A stretch of 64,000 nucleotides of DNA from NCBI GenBank assembly GCA_029891345.1, contig CM057005.1:68333760-68397759 (forward strand). Direction: 5' to 3'. Shown in pieces: positions 1-12,178 of this stretch. Every line of letters begins with the position of its first letter. Position 1 is the stretch's first letter. A program made the translations under genes and the position numbers. This DNA comes from Dryococelus australis (taxonomy: Eukaryota; Arthropoda; Insecta; Phasmatodea; Phasmatidae). The notes below the pieces were generated by a model. It was not told the DNA's origin. It saw only the letters and a program-made list of their open reading frames with translations, and made no database searches.

Positions 1-59
1 AATAGTTACAGAATATGTAATCAATAGCTTTCTGGCACCATCAGTTGTCACATGAACTG

Positions 60-140
60 ATTTTACTAAGGCGTAGCGCGCGGACGCAGGTGATCTAGGT
101 TTGAAACTCGGTCGAAATTGTAGAAATTTTTTATGTCGGC
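60..140 (+). repeat. Possible tRNA-like SINE fragment
   Basis: AAGGCGTAGCGCGCGGACGC followed by GGTTTGAAACTCGG looks like degenerate boxes A and B. Too short and isolated to assign to a family. Confidence 0.25.
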
Positions 141-1068
141 CCAAACTGTTTAATGTGCGTGTATCCAAACAAATCTTTAGTTGCGCCAAAAAAATCTTAC
201 AGATTGGTGCAAGCAAATGAGAACATTAAAATAATTTGGTTTTAGCAACAAAATATTTTACTGCCCCTGTACAAACAAATAATTTGGTTGTACCAAACAA
301 ATCTTGTTCGATTCAACAAAATATTTTTGTCAGTGTATCGCATTTGCTTTCTTCACTTGATAAACACATGAATTAAAGTGATTACAATTTTACGTATGGC
401 GAAAGGTTACAAAATGGATAGAAAATAAATCTTATGTAGAACTTTCTAAACTACTCAAACGCGAACAGCCTGTAAATTGCTATCACCAGCGTTTGAACAT
501 CGCATGCTGATAGATATCTTGACGATTCCTCACACGTAATTGCTACACTGAAACAGAAACTCAAAGTAACTGCTCAACGATGTCAGTTTGTATCATGTAA
601 GTTCCAATAGTTTCTTAGTACGAAATGAAGTGCATTTCTTCGGCTCCGCGCAATTTTGAGGTTTTTGGCGATGCCACAAGACGTTTGTTTTCAAAATCAC
701 AAACAAACTTTCTTTAAATCGACTGAAAAACCGAACGTGCATTAGTTTGACAGTTAGGAAACTGCATTTAGGATTACCTTACTCACTCTCGGCTGTCGTG
801 CTCTTTTGTTGCCATTGTCGTGGCTTCAGGCCAGCCTACACATGTTCAGAGAAATTTTAAATATAATAGACTATTGTGTGTTGATAGCTGTCTAGACGTG
901 AAGACATAGCAGCAAGCTAATTCTGACATACATAAACATATGTAATTTTAAGTTATTATTCTTATGGCCACTGATGATGACTCGGGCCAACTATAAGTTC
1001 AAGGACGAGAGAATAAAAGAGAAACTAATTTACAAATTAAACTTAACACGTTTCAGTCAAAAGTAGGG
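141..1068. other. No gene seen
   Basis: AT-rich sequence. A few CAAAATATTTT-type and (C)AAACAAAT repeats at 160-330; otherwise nothing recognised. Confidence 0.5.
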
Positions 1069-1588
1069 CTATAATGCATTCACGGTTACTTCACACTTTT
1101 CTGAAGCCCTGATAATGTTATACTTCCAGGATATTCCTCCGCCTCGTGCAAACTAAGCTTAACCAATTCTATATAAAAAAAAAAAAAAAAAACCACCAGA
1201 GGACAACGCACCTAATTCGCGCGCACTCAGTTGTAATAATATTTCGAATGAGAACTATTTCTTACTAGGCGCTACCAAAACACGTGTTTTCTCACTGTTT
1301 TTATTCACATCTATTATAAAAGTAATACTGTAATTTATAAATAAAATAAAGGTAAAACTAACGAAAAATAAGATACTTCAATGATATCAGCGGCACAAAA
1401 CGCTTCTTATACATGATACATTCAGGAAACAACTAAACACGGCATACGTTGGGTGATTTTTCACAGGTTTTATTTAAAAAGTGTGAAGAAACTGCGAATA
1501 GACCATAATAATTATTTCCAGCACATTTTATCAACGGGAAGTGTGGAAGCGCTTCTGTACGATGCGCCAGCTACTGATAAGGGATATA

Positions 1589-2005
1589 GGCTATTTACGG
1601 TAAAATGAGCACCCTTGGAAGCCCTGATTAAGATCTACTTGTACTGATGTTGTGTATCCTTCCGCCCCAAGTAAAATTAACATTGCCGTGAGCTTAATCA
1701 CTTTATTCATGCGTCGAAAAGGTTGAAGTGTGCAATTATTAGAAAAGGAAATTTGTTACCATTCTGGTCATGTTTATACTCCGATGCAATAAAATACCCG
1801 AAAAGCAAAATAAATAATTTAAATTATCACAAATGGTTACCTAACACTTTTTATTCAACTTTAAGATAAGGAACTATTTCCCATCCATCGTTGCCAAATT
1901 TATTGGGCGCATGTCACTCAGGGCGCCCGTTGAAATAAATGCAGGTAGGGGCAGTGACATTTGCTAAGGTTGATTTTAAAAGTGCTCACTTTATCGTGAA
2001 CAGCC
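1589..2005 (+). mobile_element. MITE family 1, long form
   Basis: Termini GGCTATTTACGG...CGTGAACAGCC with the shared interior of the family (CTTAAGATCTACTTGTA, GTTATCACAAATGGTTACC-like core, GGGGCAGTGACTTTT-like 3' part). It occupies the loop of the foldback element. All family 1 copies are flanked by T(A/T)A-type sequence, so the target is probably TA or TTA. Confidence 0.85.
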
Positions 2006-2371
2006 TTTAATGATCATTTTATACTCTATTCGCGGTTTATCACACGTTCTGAATCAAACCTTTGAAAAATCACCCCTTGTTAGACGTGTTTTGGTGTTTC
2101 AAAAATATACCATGTATCACAGGCGGTTAATACTTGTGTTGACAAAACTACCGATTTTATGATTCACTTAAAATTGCGTACATGTGTTTCCTGTAAATTA
2201 TAATATTTAATTTATAATTATTGCGAATAAAGCAGTGGGACGATAGGTGTGCTGGTATTGCCTAATAAGAAATAGTTCTTATGCAAAATATTATCACACG
2301 AGTGTATACGAATTCGGTGCGCTGTCCCTTTGATGTAATTTTCCAGACTCGGTTAATCTTTGTGTATATGA

Positions 2372-2601
2372 AGTGGCTAGACCATTAGCGCATCCCACCA
2401 AGGCGATCCAGGTTCAATGCCCGGCCGGGTCATCGGATTTTCGCACGTGGGAATCGTACCGGAAGATGCCGTTGGTCGGCGGATTTTGTCGGGGATTTCC
2501 CGTTTTCCCCGCCCTTTCATTTCTACGCCGCTCCATACTCACCTCAATCACCCTCATCGGCTCTCAAGACCTGGCTGTTAAGAGCCGCCCAAATCTCTTC
2601 A
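2372..2601 (+). mobile_element. tRNA-derived SINE, family A, copy 1
   Basis: A 230-bp element with a degenerate tRNA-like head (GTGGCTAGACCATTAGCGC for box A, GGTTCAATGCC for box B) and a body shared with the copies at 35567 and 38036 (GCACGTGGGAATCGT, GATGCCG, TCGGCGGATTTT, CACCCTCATCGGCTCT). Flanked by an exact 14-bp duplication CTTTGTGTATATGA (2358-2371 and 2602-2615), the mark of LINE-driven insertion. It lies in the right arm of the foldback element. The open frame across it is not a gene. Confidence 0.88.
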
Positions 2602-3048
2602 CTTTGTGTATATGAGGCGGAGGAATATTGTAGAAAGCAGAACGTTAGCAGGGCTTCAGAAAAGTTGGAAGTAATCGTGATTGCACTATAATTCTTATTT
2701 TGTGACAGTCGTCCCTGCACATCGAATTATTCCTAAGCCTATAGAACCTAGAAAAGCTGTTTCTATAAGTGACACAGCCCGCCATTGATTCGCCCATTAT
2801 GGAGTTATTGAAACACATACCTATAACTTTATATATATTCGGTTTGAAAGATTGTTACTTTATTATCGGAAATAGTATTATCGTCGCGTTAGTGTTGGTT
2901 GTTTGATAATATGTTATTTTACTAAGTTTTTCCAAAAACTAATTTATCTTTTTCTATGATACGTATTATATAAATAATTATTTAAAAACACTAATGTTGT
3001 TTCAACAATGTTTTTTCACAATAATTCTTTTGCACAAAAATAAGATAT

Positions 3049-3932
3049 TGCTACGTGCTGCAGCTGGCACCGACCCAGCTGCCCCGCGCCGTAATCGGAG
3101 ACCCACCTCACCCTCCCCTCACCCTGGAACGATGCGCTCGCAGCCTCCTGAAGTTCCCTTCTGGGAATCCCGTGAATGCCGACAGCGGCGAGACTTGCTG
3201 GCGTCGCAGACCTCCTCTCGCCTGCTAGAGTTTCCGGTACGTTTAGCGACGATGCAAGAATGTTCTGGTGAGACTGGCTGGCGCCTCAGCCCTCCGCAAC
3301 GCATCACGCGAGTTGGGGAAGATTCTAGGTGGTGGCCTAAGACTTATATACTGCCGCAACCTAACGGCCGGCAGTCTTTGATGGAGGCCGCCTGGCCGAG
3401 TGTGCGCGAGCGAATTGAAGTGTGGACGACGGCTGGAGATTGCGGGACGACGGCGAGTGAGGTGTTCGTGACTTGAATGGACGAGAGGGTGTGAAACCGA
3501 CGAGTGAAGCCTACTGTGCGTGAGGGCGCTTGGAGGACTCTAGAACATTGCGATTGGCGGGACATGGTCTGAACTGAGGTGTGACTGAATGGACGTGTAG
3601 TACTGATTTTATTGTAAATATTCGAACTGTCAAATATGAACGCATAAATTATAAAATAATTGAATATGTCGATACACTGTCTATTGGGACTGATCTTCAA
3701 TTATTTAATTCAATTGATTTCTTTGTCGTAATTATACATTTTATTAACTGGTGTCAGTTGTGAACAGTAAGTGATTTCAATTTATTGTGAGAATTTGAGT
3801 TCAGAGAACTTTACTGTTGTTATTGTAAATAAAATAAGGAAATTATAATTAATTCTTCTATTTGATTAAGACCTCCATCACTTAACGAACTTGGTACAGC
3901 CCACTTAATTTATATAGAGAGTAATTGCAACA
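3049..3932 (+). mobile_element. Solo LTR, same family as the Gypsy element
   Basis: Starts TGCTACGTGCTGCAGCTGG and ends TTGCAACA. It is homologous to the two LTRs at 28860 and 34432 along its length (GCAGCTGGCACCG start, GAGTGAAGCCTACTGTGCG middle, AATAAAATAAGGAAATTATA poly(A) region). Flanked by ATAT at 3045-3048 and 3933-3936. Solo LTRs arise by recombination between the two LTRs of a full element. The open frames at 2994-3476 and 3344-3700 lie in the LTR and are not genes. Confidence 0.92.
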
Positions 3933-3936
3933 ATAT

Positions 3937-6204
3937 GAAATATAAAGGAAATTATATGAAAAATTAATTTACTTCATAATTATTTGAGATATCGAGATGA
4001 AATTAAGAGCAGATTTTAAATAGAAATAAACGCTATGATATCTGAAAGTTTTATCAAAATCGATTCCGCCGTTTCGGAGCCTATTCGGGACAAACATCCA
4101 GACAGACGGACAAAAATTTTAAATATGATTATTTATGCTTCAATATTATTTAAATAGCATATTGCACTTAGATATTGGTATACATTTTGAAATAACAGAC
4201 ACGCACTTCAATTTTATTTATTAGTATAGATTGATACCGTGAAAAGAAATTTCTTCAACAGCGAGTACCCATTCAAACTCCTTAGCTACAAGTTCGGTAG
4301 GCAGGGTCCTCAAGAATTGACGCTGTAATAACATTATTTTGAGTTTCCCAGAATTTCACAGTCACTTAATCAGCGCATGCATGTTAGTCAATATATAGAT
4401 GAAAATGTTGTTTTCTACATGAGGCGGAAGGGTATAAAACAGCCAGAACGTAGAAATTAGACAGAGCTCTTAAAAGTGCTCAAGCAACTGCGAACAAGCT
4501 TGCAAACGTCAGGCAGACAGGTCTACAGGCGTTCATGGGAGCAGTGCAGTCCAGGGGTGCACGTTTTAAATGGGTATGCTGTGCTTTTTTACTGCCTTTT
4601 CTTACTACAGCGAAACAAAGCAATCATTTAAAAAAAACCCGAGAAATATGAGATTTTTAATAATTCATAACTGACTAAGCACATACTACTAAGCCATTCC
4701 GTTTGTAACTGATGTTACAATTTCACCCAAACAAAGTGAAATATTAATTACATTTTAATTTCTAATGGCAATTCTTGTCATCCTAATTCAATTGTTTATG
4801 CATGTGTTTAGCTGCTGAAAGCAACACCCTAGAGGCTTAAACCACGTTGCTTATTAAAAATAATATGCCTGGAACGGATATTAAAAGTAATGAGAGAGTT
4901 GCCTCACTTAGTATCATCTACCTCCAAAATTATTTTCTCTTCAGAGCACACATTATTTTGATATTTCCTGTGCCAATGCAGAACGCTTCAGAGACGTGTA
5001 AAAAAATTTGCGCGCAAAGAAACATTTTAATCTGAGGGAAAAATTATTAAATTTGCTCTGTAACGGATATTATACCTGCACTGTGTAACGGATGTTACCA
5101 GTAAGTACCAAACGTCATACTTACAAAATATACATATACAAATTGAGACAAACATGTTGGAATTTTTGTAAGATTACGCGTTAAAAGTAAATAATTAATT
5201 TCATAGCTATTAATGAAACACTCTTTGAGAATAAAATTTAATTTTTCATCTACTGAAAAGTTAAGAGCGATATTGAGGATTTGTTATAAATTTACAATCT
5301 TACCAGAATCTAAAATTTGAAAGTTCCTGCGGTCACTTAATGAAGTTATAACATTTTCAGCTCATATCTACAGCACTACTGAAGTCGTAAAATATCCTGG
5401 AGTTCTTCCTTAATCAAATTGTTAAAAATTAACAAGTTAGTTAAAAAAAAGAATCTCAGGTAAACTCAAATTTTCTCACAGAAAAAAAAATTCTATCAAA
5501 AATTATTGACGATTTTTCCGGGAGTTGGAAGAAACTTTTGCAATTTTACGTGTAGATTACATCACTCCAAATTGAGTGGTGTATCGAGTCGAAAATACGA
5601 TTATATTCCCACTTTGGTGAAACGGGCTAGTTCCACACATAACAGTGAAAGATGCCACAGTTTGGGTGGGGAGGTCAACTGTGTTATATAATCTCTGGTA
5701 TGTGTAGTGAGGAATTAGTCTTGCCCAGATACTCGCCGTGTCCCTGTGGTGTGCTAGAATGTTTTTATTTTGGGTCTCTCCAAAGCCTCAAGACATTAAT
5801 TTTTACTTCAGTAATTATTTTATAGTAAAATTATTAAAATTATATATATAAAGTCTTTCCAAGTTCAAACCTGAGCAAGGCTTTTGGTAACATTTTCAAG
5901 ATAATTCAAAATATATTTTTTTTTAATTTTCGACGTTCACGAATACAAACAAATATTCTATTAGCAATTAATTTTTAATTTTTCGAATGTTTGTTTAAAT
6001 CACTTAAAGAATTCTGTATTTTTTCTCAACGTTTTATATTTTGAAGTTGGTTGCGGAATCGAGTCTAAATTTTTCTGGCAAATATCAGTTTCAAAGTGAA
6101 GGTCAATGTCAACTGTTCAATTATGGCTGCTACTAAAATAGAGAAATCAGATTTCACTTAGCTGATTGTTATTGTATCTGAAAGTAGGTGTGGGTGTGTG
6201 TGTT

Positions 6205-6208
<4 letters not shown>
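3937..6208. other. No gene seen
   Basis: AT-rich DNA with scattered frames of about 60 codons that have no recognisable product. Only a weak MITE remnant near 4405-4485. Confidence 0.5.
4405..4485 (-). repeat. Possible MITE family 1 remnant
   Basis: TACATGAGGCGGAAGGGTAT and CTCTTAAAAGTGCTCAAGC recall the end of an inverted family 1 copy, but the terminus itself is lost. Confidence 0.35.

Positions 6209-6295
<87 letters not shown>
6209..6295. repeat. (TA)n microsatellite
   Basis: About 43 TA units, directly joined to the MITE at 6296. Confidence 0.95.
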
Positions 6296-6297
<2 letters not shown>

Positions 6298-6549
6298 GGT
6301 TGTTTCGTAACTTATGTTACAGACTTTGGGAGGTGACTCCTTACGGAAAAACGTTACGAAAATGCTGATTGAATTATGTCCGGAAACGACGTCTAAGAGT
6401 GGAAAACACACCCAAAAGCTGGGCTTTAAAATTAATTTATAATGAATAAAGTGGAAACAAATCAATATTAACTTAAAGTGTTGTAACTTTTGCCATTTTA
6501 TTAAGGAACCAACTCCCAAAGTCTGTAACATAAGTTACGAAACATCCTG
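6296..6549. mobile_element. Mariner-type MITE with about 45-bp inverted termini
   Basis: GTTTCGTAACTTATGTTACA...GACTTTGGGAG at the left is repeated inverted at the right, ending ACGAAACATCCTG. TA flanks both ends (6294-6295, 6550-6551). The left end abuts the (TA)n tract. The 254-bp interior has no coding capacity. Confidence 0.82.
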
Positions 6550-6554
6550 TATAT

Positions 6555-7003
6555 TTATTAGTGTATGTCCGCGTCAATTACTGTAAGCCAACAAAGGAAT
6601 AACCTACATAAACAAATCAGCAATATGTAAAAAAAAAAAAAAAAAGTGCGATTCTCCTCGTGTGGGGTGTGGGCACACCCCACCTCTTTCCTAGCTGTAG
6701 CCGCAGTGCTAGCTGGCGCGTAACTGACCTTCCGCAGCCCACGTCGGTCGAGCTGTGGCGTTCTGCGGGTCAAGGCCGAACCAACCACAGTGAGCGCAGT
6801 TGTTCTGTTTGCCAACACACACATTGGAGGGGAGGAGGAGGGGGGGGGGGGGGGTTAGTTGCGCGTCCACAGCCTGCCAATTCCGGGAGGACCCGCCCGC
6901 GGTTCCATTGCACGTCTCGCAAAGACGAACATAACGTCTTACCGCAATCTTCTGATCGCGCCGACTGCAGCACGGAAGAAATGCACAGGCCTGGGTGCTT
7001 AAA
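6555..7003. other. GC-rich patch between two MITEs
   Basis: Includes an inverted GTGGGGTGTGGGCACACCCC-type sequence near 6661 and a run of about 15 G ending at 6854. Frames on both strands exist only because stops are rare in GC-rich sequence; no product recognised. Confidence 0.4.
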
Positions 7004-7382
7004 GGCTGTTCACGGTAAAGTGGACATTTCTGAAAGCCCTGCTAAATATCTACTTGTATGCACGTTGTGTATTCTTCCACCGGGCCTCATCACTTTATTC
7101 ACACGTCGGTAAAAAGTAAAACTGTCGAAATATTGGGAAAGTAAATATTTTACAAATCTGATAATTTTTACACTTTGATGCATAAAATAATAATAATAAT
7201 AAGTTATCACAAATGGCTACCTAACACTTTCTATCCGACGTCAAGCTATGGAACTACCCGCCATTGTTACCAACTTCACTGGGCGAATGTCACACAGCGC
7301 GCCCGATAAAACGTACGCAGGCACGGACAGTGACTTTTTCCAAAGGTTCATTTAAAAAATACTCACTTTATCGTGAACAGCC
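7004..7382 (+). mobile_element. MITE family 1, long form
   Basis: Starts GGCTGTTCACGGTAAAGTGG and ends TATCGTGAACAGCC. Same interior as 1589-2005 and 22997-23419. Short open frames on both strands are incidental. Confidence 0.88.
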
Positions 7383-7509
7383 TTCACGAGAGTTCACTCT
7401 TCCTCAGATGTTATTTTCGTTACAACGAGATATACCTAGTTTAAACACATTTTCTTAATCATTTAACATAACCTATACATTTGAAACTCACTGAACAAAA
7501 AGTCCTATA

Positions 7510-7907
7510 GGCTGTTCACGGTTAATTAAAACGTTTGAAAGGTCTGCTTAGGATCTAATTTTCTTCGCATTTTGTATCCTTCCGCATTAAATAAAACTAA
7601 TATTACCACAGACCGTCTCACTCCATACACGCGTTATTCAAACGAAATATTGAAAATCTTCAGGAAAGTAATTGTGCCAATAATACACAAATCCGTAATC
7701 TCGTTCTGTAACGAGAAATATTTTCTACGGTGGCCATAAATTTAAACGTCACATATCCAATGGAACGCCCAAGCGTGAACAAGTTTTCCTCATTGATTGC
7801 GAACTGGCTTGCATGCCAGTGTCTACTGTAGCACGTACAGTAATTACGGGCAGTGACTTTTCTATAAAGGTTCATTTCAAAAGTGTTCGCTTTACCGTGA
7901 ACCAGTC
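7510..7907 (+). mobile_element. MITE family 1, long form
   Basis: Starts GGCTGTTCACGGTTAATT after CCTATA and ends CCGTGAACCAGTC before TTTATA. A second family member only 127 bases after the 7004-7382 copy, in the same orientation. Confidence 0.82.
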
Positions 7908-8322
7908 TTTATACGAAACGATTGGTGCGTGTTCGCCATTGAGAGAGTTATTAATGTAATTACAGTGATGCAACTGAAGCATGACGGCGAGTTCTGTAGA
8001 TGGAAGTTGCACGAAACTATTATTTAGGACAAAAGTAATAGTTTTCGATTACGTAACATTAGCTTGTTTAAGGAATTACTGCAGTTGTTCCTCGAAGATA
8101 TAAAATTACGGCAGTTATTGGCAGACCAATTAAATTGCAAAAAGAATATGAAGAAACCAAGTAAATTTTGCGGGTTTTGGGGGCGGGAAGGAAGGGCGAT
8201 GTTTCATGAATAAGCAGCGTGGGTATATTATTCGAAATTTAAAGGAAGCTGAAATTTACTCTTCACGTACGGCTATACACAAAGGTCTAAGGACGACGAA
8301 ACCTCCTGACTAGAGCCTAAGC

Positions 8323-9344
8323 CGACATTACACGATAACTTCAGCCGTGCTTGGTTCTTGTACAAGCTTCTATACGAGTCCTGGTGCACGAGCCGGTATA
8401 CCAGCCCTATATGAGCCGCCGTGGAAGATTCATATTACACGACAGCAGTTTGCGTACTAGCATTTGGCACCCTCGGTGAGTGCGCAGTGTGTGGTTTGTA
8501 GTAAATATGAACCCCATTCGTAGAACTGCTACCAGTTAGCAACTTGCGTAGGCCTATGAAAAAATATTAAGTAGCACATCTTAATATTGCTATATTACTG
8601 TTCGCCTTTTACGTAAATTGATTGCTTACTAGTATAGTTTCATTCATTTTCTTGAAAATGATGTGAAGTCACTAAAGTACCAGTGTGTTATTTCTAATTT
8701 TGACGAAAATTACAGACTGGTTGCAAAATATTGCTTTTTCTTTACACTACCGGGATAGGTAGTATCCGTATGTAAAATTTAATGATAAAATTTATTTGGA
8801 TTCGACGGAGTTATGAACTCACGCCCAAAAGATACACTATACTGACGGACGCCGTTGACCAATGTACTAACAGTTCACGCGCAAGATTATGAGTTTATAT
8901 GCAGTTATACAATAATTAGATCGAATTAATATTTCCATAGAGTAGGTAATGTATTCAAGTATGTAGAACGGTGTTAAAAAATAATTAAAATGTCATAGCC
9001 AGTATTATTCGTCATTGTCGTATTTCAAATCTATTTGGAAGAGTTTCAACGTCACCGATATATAATCAATATGGAGGTGTCCTTTTCGGTTTCATCATCG
9101 ACTCGTTTCACGTAGTAGCCACGGGGAGCGCCCTACGCTCCGAAACTGCGACGTGATTGGCCAGGTACGAAAGCCAGTGTGGAACCTGCCACAAAAAATA
9201 GGACGTGTCCAATTACCAAACCTGGTACGAAATCTGGCCATACAAGGCGGGAAATGCCATGACGGGTGCCATACTAGCCGGTATAACGGCCGCTATGGCG
9301 GGCCTTGCACAAGCTTTTATGGAATCTGGTATCGTGTAATATCG
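8323..9344. mobile_element. DNA element with terminal inverted repeats, about 1.0 kb
   Basis: CGACATTACACGATA at the left and the complement of TATCGTGTAATATCG at the right match at 14 of 15 positions, with AAGCTT and GCCGGTATA-type subterminal matches further in, and another ATTACACGACA at about 8434. The ends resemble Harbinger-like elements, but the target duplication is not resolved (TAA against TTA). No transposase was recognised. Confidence 0.5.
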
Positions 9345-10164
9345 CTTTTAGCGTGCATGGACATCAAGGAACCTGTACTAATATTATTTTGACAATATGC
9401 ACAAATTTGTGTTAGGTGTTAATGAACTATTGTTTTATTTTTATTGTGAGTTTCTGACAACAAATGGACGTTCTACAGACCTGCGAACTAAGTTGTCTGA
9501 AAATACTCCCCGCATGTTATCTTTATAAAACCAGCCAGTCGCGGAGAAGAAATTAAGCTAAAGTAAAATGAATATTAAAGGTACCACGGGGCCAACCTGA
9601 AGATGTGGTTTTCGTACTAATTACAAAAGTATATATATAAGAATACGCCTATACGAAGTAGCTGGACCGATTATGAAATACCACGAATTACTGCTTTTTG
9701 AAACGAAATTATATAAATATTTGGTGCTGCTAAATATTATAGACACAAAGGAGGGATAGCCAATAATGCCAATAAACAACGTGATGTGCCAATGGCTAAC
9801 TCCGACATCTCTACCGGAAGTAATGAAACCAGAGATGCCCATAAAAATGCGGGCCGATAATTCACAAACTCCAGGGCTGGAATCGCAAGTAACACTACCG
9901 CTGCCAAGTTCGCGGTAATTCCTACCCATATTGACTAAAACAGAGGCACCAGTCACCCAGTGACGTCAGACGCAACGAGAGAAAAATAAAAGTGGCTGTT
10001 ACGGAAGTGAGATTGTCAGTCGAAGGACTACTTGGAGGTGCAGACCAGCACCGAGGATGTCTCTGGATGAGTTAACCGCCATGCCACCCATTGTCTTCCT
10101 TCTTACCCCAATACGTCGAACTTATAGTGGATTGGATACCAGTACCAGATTTGTGTATACCTAT
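9345..10164. other. No gene seen
   Basis: A 111-codon minus-strand frame (9621-9956) has no recognisable domain. A GTGACGTCAG sequence near 9960 resembles a CREB site but stands alone. Confidence 0.4.
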
Positions 10165-10265
10165 AAGCTGTTCACGCTAAAATGAGCACTTTTGAAAGCC
10201 CTGCTTAAGATCTACTTGTATGTACGTTGTGTCTTCTTCCGCCATACTTAAAATTAACAACGCCA
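10165..10265 (+). mobile_element. MITE family 1, 5' part only
   Basis: AAGCTGTTCACGCTAAAATG and the CTGCTTAAGATCTACTTGTA segment, stopping at the TGGGCC where the 10272-12172 element begins. On the other side of that element only the bases GGGCCTCAT of the family follow before the match ends, so the rest was lost. Confidence 0.75.
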
Positions 10266-10271
10266 TGGGCC

Positions 10272-12172
10272 CAGTGGCGGCTGCTGAGGGAGGGCTGCGC
10301 TCCTAATAAAATCTCAGAACACAGACCTATATATATCTGCTATTCAGCAAATAATACTGCGTACGAATACGGAGATTATTTCGTAGCTAGTGTCTTTGAA
10401 ATGGACGAGACACTTGTCACGAGAGAAATGTTTTTGGAAATGTCGAGTGGTGGGGCGGCAGATTCCTCGCCCCGAAGTGAGTGGAGCAAGTAGCTTAAGG
10501 ACTCCGCCTGAAGTCACTGCTGTCGATGTTGCTGTAAGGGTAGTCAGACTGCCCATGCAGGAACATGAATGGCAGTTCCACCTCAAGGGCGCATGTGCCT
10601 TTAACATGCTGGCCCAAAGCCCCACCACCTCTCTTCTAGATTCTTCACTCCAATACTAAACAGCATGGACGCCACACCTGCTATCTCCTTTAGCATTTTC
10701 ACTAGTGCTCCCGCGAGTTTAAATCCTTTTCTGTCGGTATGGGTTTTACTGTGTCTATGCGGGTTTCACCATACCCCTTCTTAATGTAGCTTTAACTGCA
10801 CTACACTTAGAGAGGTAGGCATGGCCCCAAAGTGATGGCCATGCCTACCCATTACCTCTCGGCCGCGATGCTCACCTCCTTTGTATTCAATTCCCTCTCC
10901 TTTAGGCGCAAGGGGCTCAGCCCTGAGATGCATTTAGAACCCGACCCTACCTTCAGATTTAACACTTAACACTTAGAATAAGATAGTTTAGAAAAAAAGA
11001 TGGAGCTAATAGAGAGAGACGGCCGTAACAGTCGGATAGGGGTGCTATGGGAGGGAGAGGAGACTTCACTTTTCAGCTCGTCACTTTTCAGCCAATCACA
11101 TGCTGTAAATCAGAGAGAGCAGGGCGCACCCCTGCTCTCACACAAAAAAGGTTTCCTGGAACTTGACAAGGCTACCAAAATTTAAACTTCGAATTCCACT
11201 GTTTAACAGAATGTGTTGTACCACATCTTTTGTAGGCACATTTTCGCGCACCGCTCTTTTGCAGCTGTTAACTCATTTCTTTACAATACTTATATTTATT
11301 TCGAATAGTTTTTATTTACAGATGTCGTTAAAACTCGCGTGAGCTTCAAATATAGTGTGTTATATTCTGAATAAGTTTGTTGTTAATGATGAGCATCTGT
11401 CAGAAGCAGGGTTGAATTGTTGTTAATGTCTGTTGTGTAAACTTGTAAATAAGGGATAATTCTGTGAGTAACATTTAAAACCTTATTACGGCAAAGATTT
11501 TGAATTACGAAAATAAACTAGAGCTTAATAATTTGGGACCAACAAGGCCACAGTTAAATATATCAAAACAACAAAGCCAAGGTGGAAAACACAGTGTATC
11601 GTATATGCGAAAATTCAATGTATAAATTTTTTAGTGATTGGTAAGGTGAATATTCATTGCCAGTTAAATAGCGCATAAAGGTTAAAGAAAGGATTTTGTT
11701 TACAAATATATTAATTAAGGTATGCCACTTTCATCCTATAATTTAAATTTAACATGCATTTTGTATGTACTATATGTAAAATGGCATTGGGTTTTAAAAA
11801 TATGTTCTAGTATATTTAAGTTATCATCATCATTAGTATAGTAGAATTAGTATTATCATCTTACCTCGTAGGTACTGGTCGGAAGTCATATAACCTACAC
11901 AAACATAAAACGAACAAATACCTGTGCTACTGATTAGATCTGAACCAGTGGCCACAGTATGTTGACCATTACAAATCGAGCGATGATACACTTTTCTTTA
12001 AACAACCACAAACCACACTTAATTTTTGTATTTAGTTACATAAGCTACACTTACATAAGCCTGTCGTACATAATTTATTTATCAATGGCCTATTTAAAAA
12101 ATGCTATTTGTAATGATCTGAGTTATGATCGCCACAGCCCTCCCAGTTTCAAAAGTCACCAACCGCCACTGC
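10272..12172. mobile_element. Non-autonomous DNA transposon, 1.9 kb, inserted in a MITE
   Basis: Left CAGTGGCGGCTGCTGA; the right end read in reverse gives CAGTGGCGGTTGGTGA, and GGGAGGGCTG(C/T)G follows near both. The 6-bp TGGGCC flanks both ends (10266-10271 and 12173-12178). CAGTGGCGG-type ends are common in hAT-like elements, but those have 8-bp duplications, so the superfamily is open. Inside are a perfect hairpin (10814-10849) and short frames (for example 10390-10659) with no recognised product. Confidence 0.6.
10814..10849. repeat. Perfect 13-bp hairpin
   Basis: GGTAGGCATGGCC and its exact complement separated by a 10-base loop. It lies inside the 10272-12172 element. Confidence 0.6.
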
Positions 12173-12178
12173 TGGGCC

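Larger units (their letters stand above)
1069..2695. mobile_element. Foldback-like element with about 430-bp inverted arms
   Basis: The left arm (about 1069-1505) and right arm (about 2028-2695) are imperfect inverted copies: TTACTTCACACTTTTCTGAA on the left pairs with the complement of TTCAGAAAAGTTGGAAGTAA on the right, and GTGTGAAGAAACTGCGAATA with TATTCGCGGTTTATCACACG. Between them lie a MITE (1589-2005) and only about 105 bases of unique loop; the right arm carries a SINE. Another arm copy is at 28315-28858 plus 35316-35400. No coding frame was recognised. Confidence 0.65.

Noticed and set aside
6660..7112. 150-codon frame with a Gly run
   Set aside because: It spans a G tract and runs into a MITE terminus, so it is not a gene.
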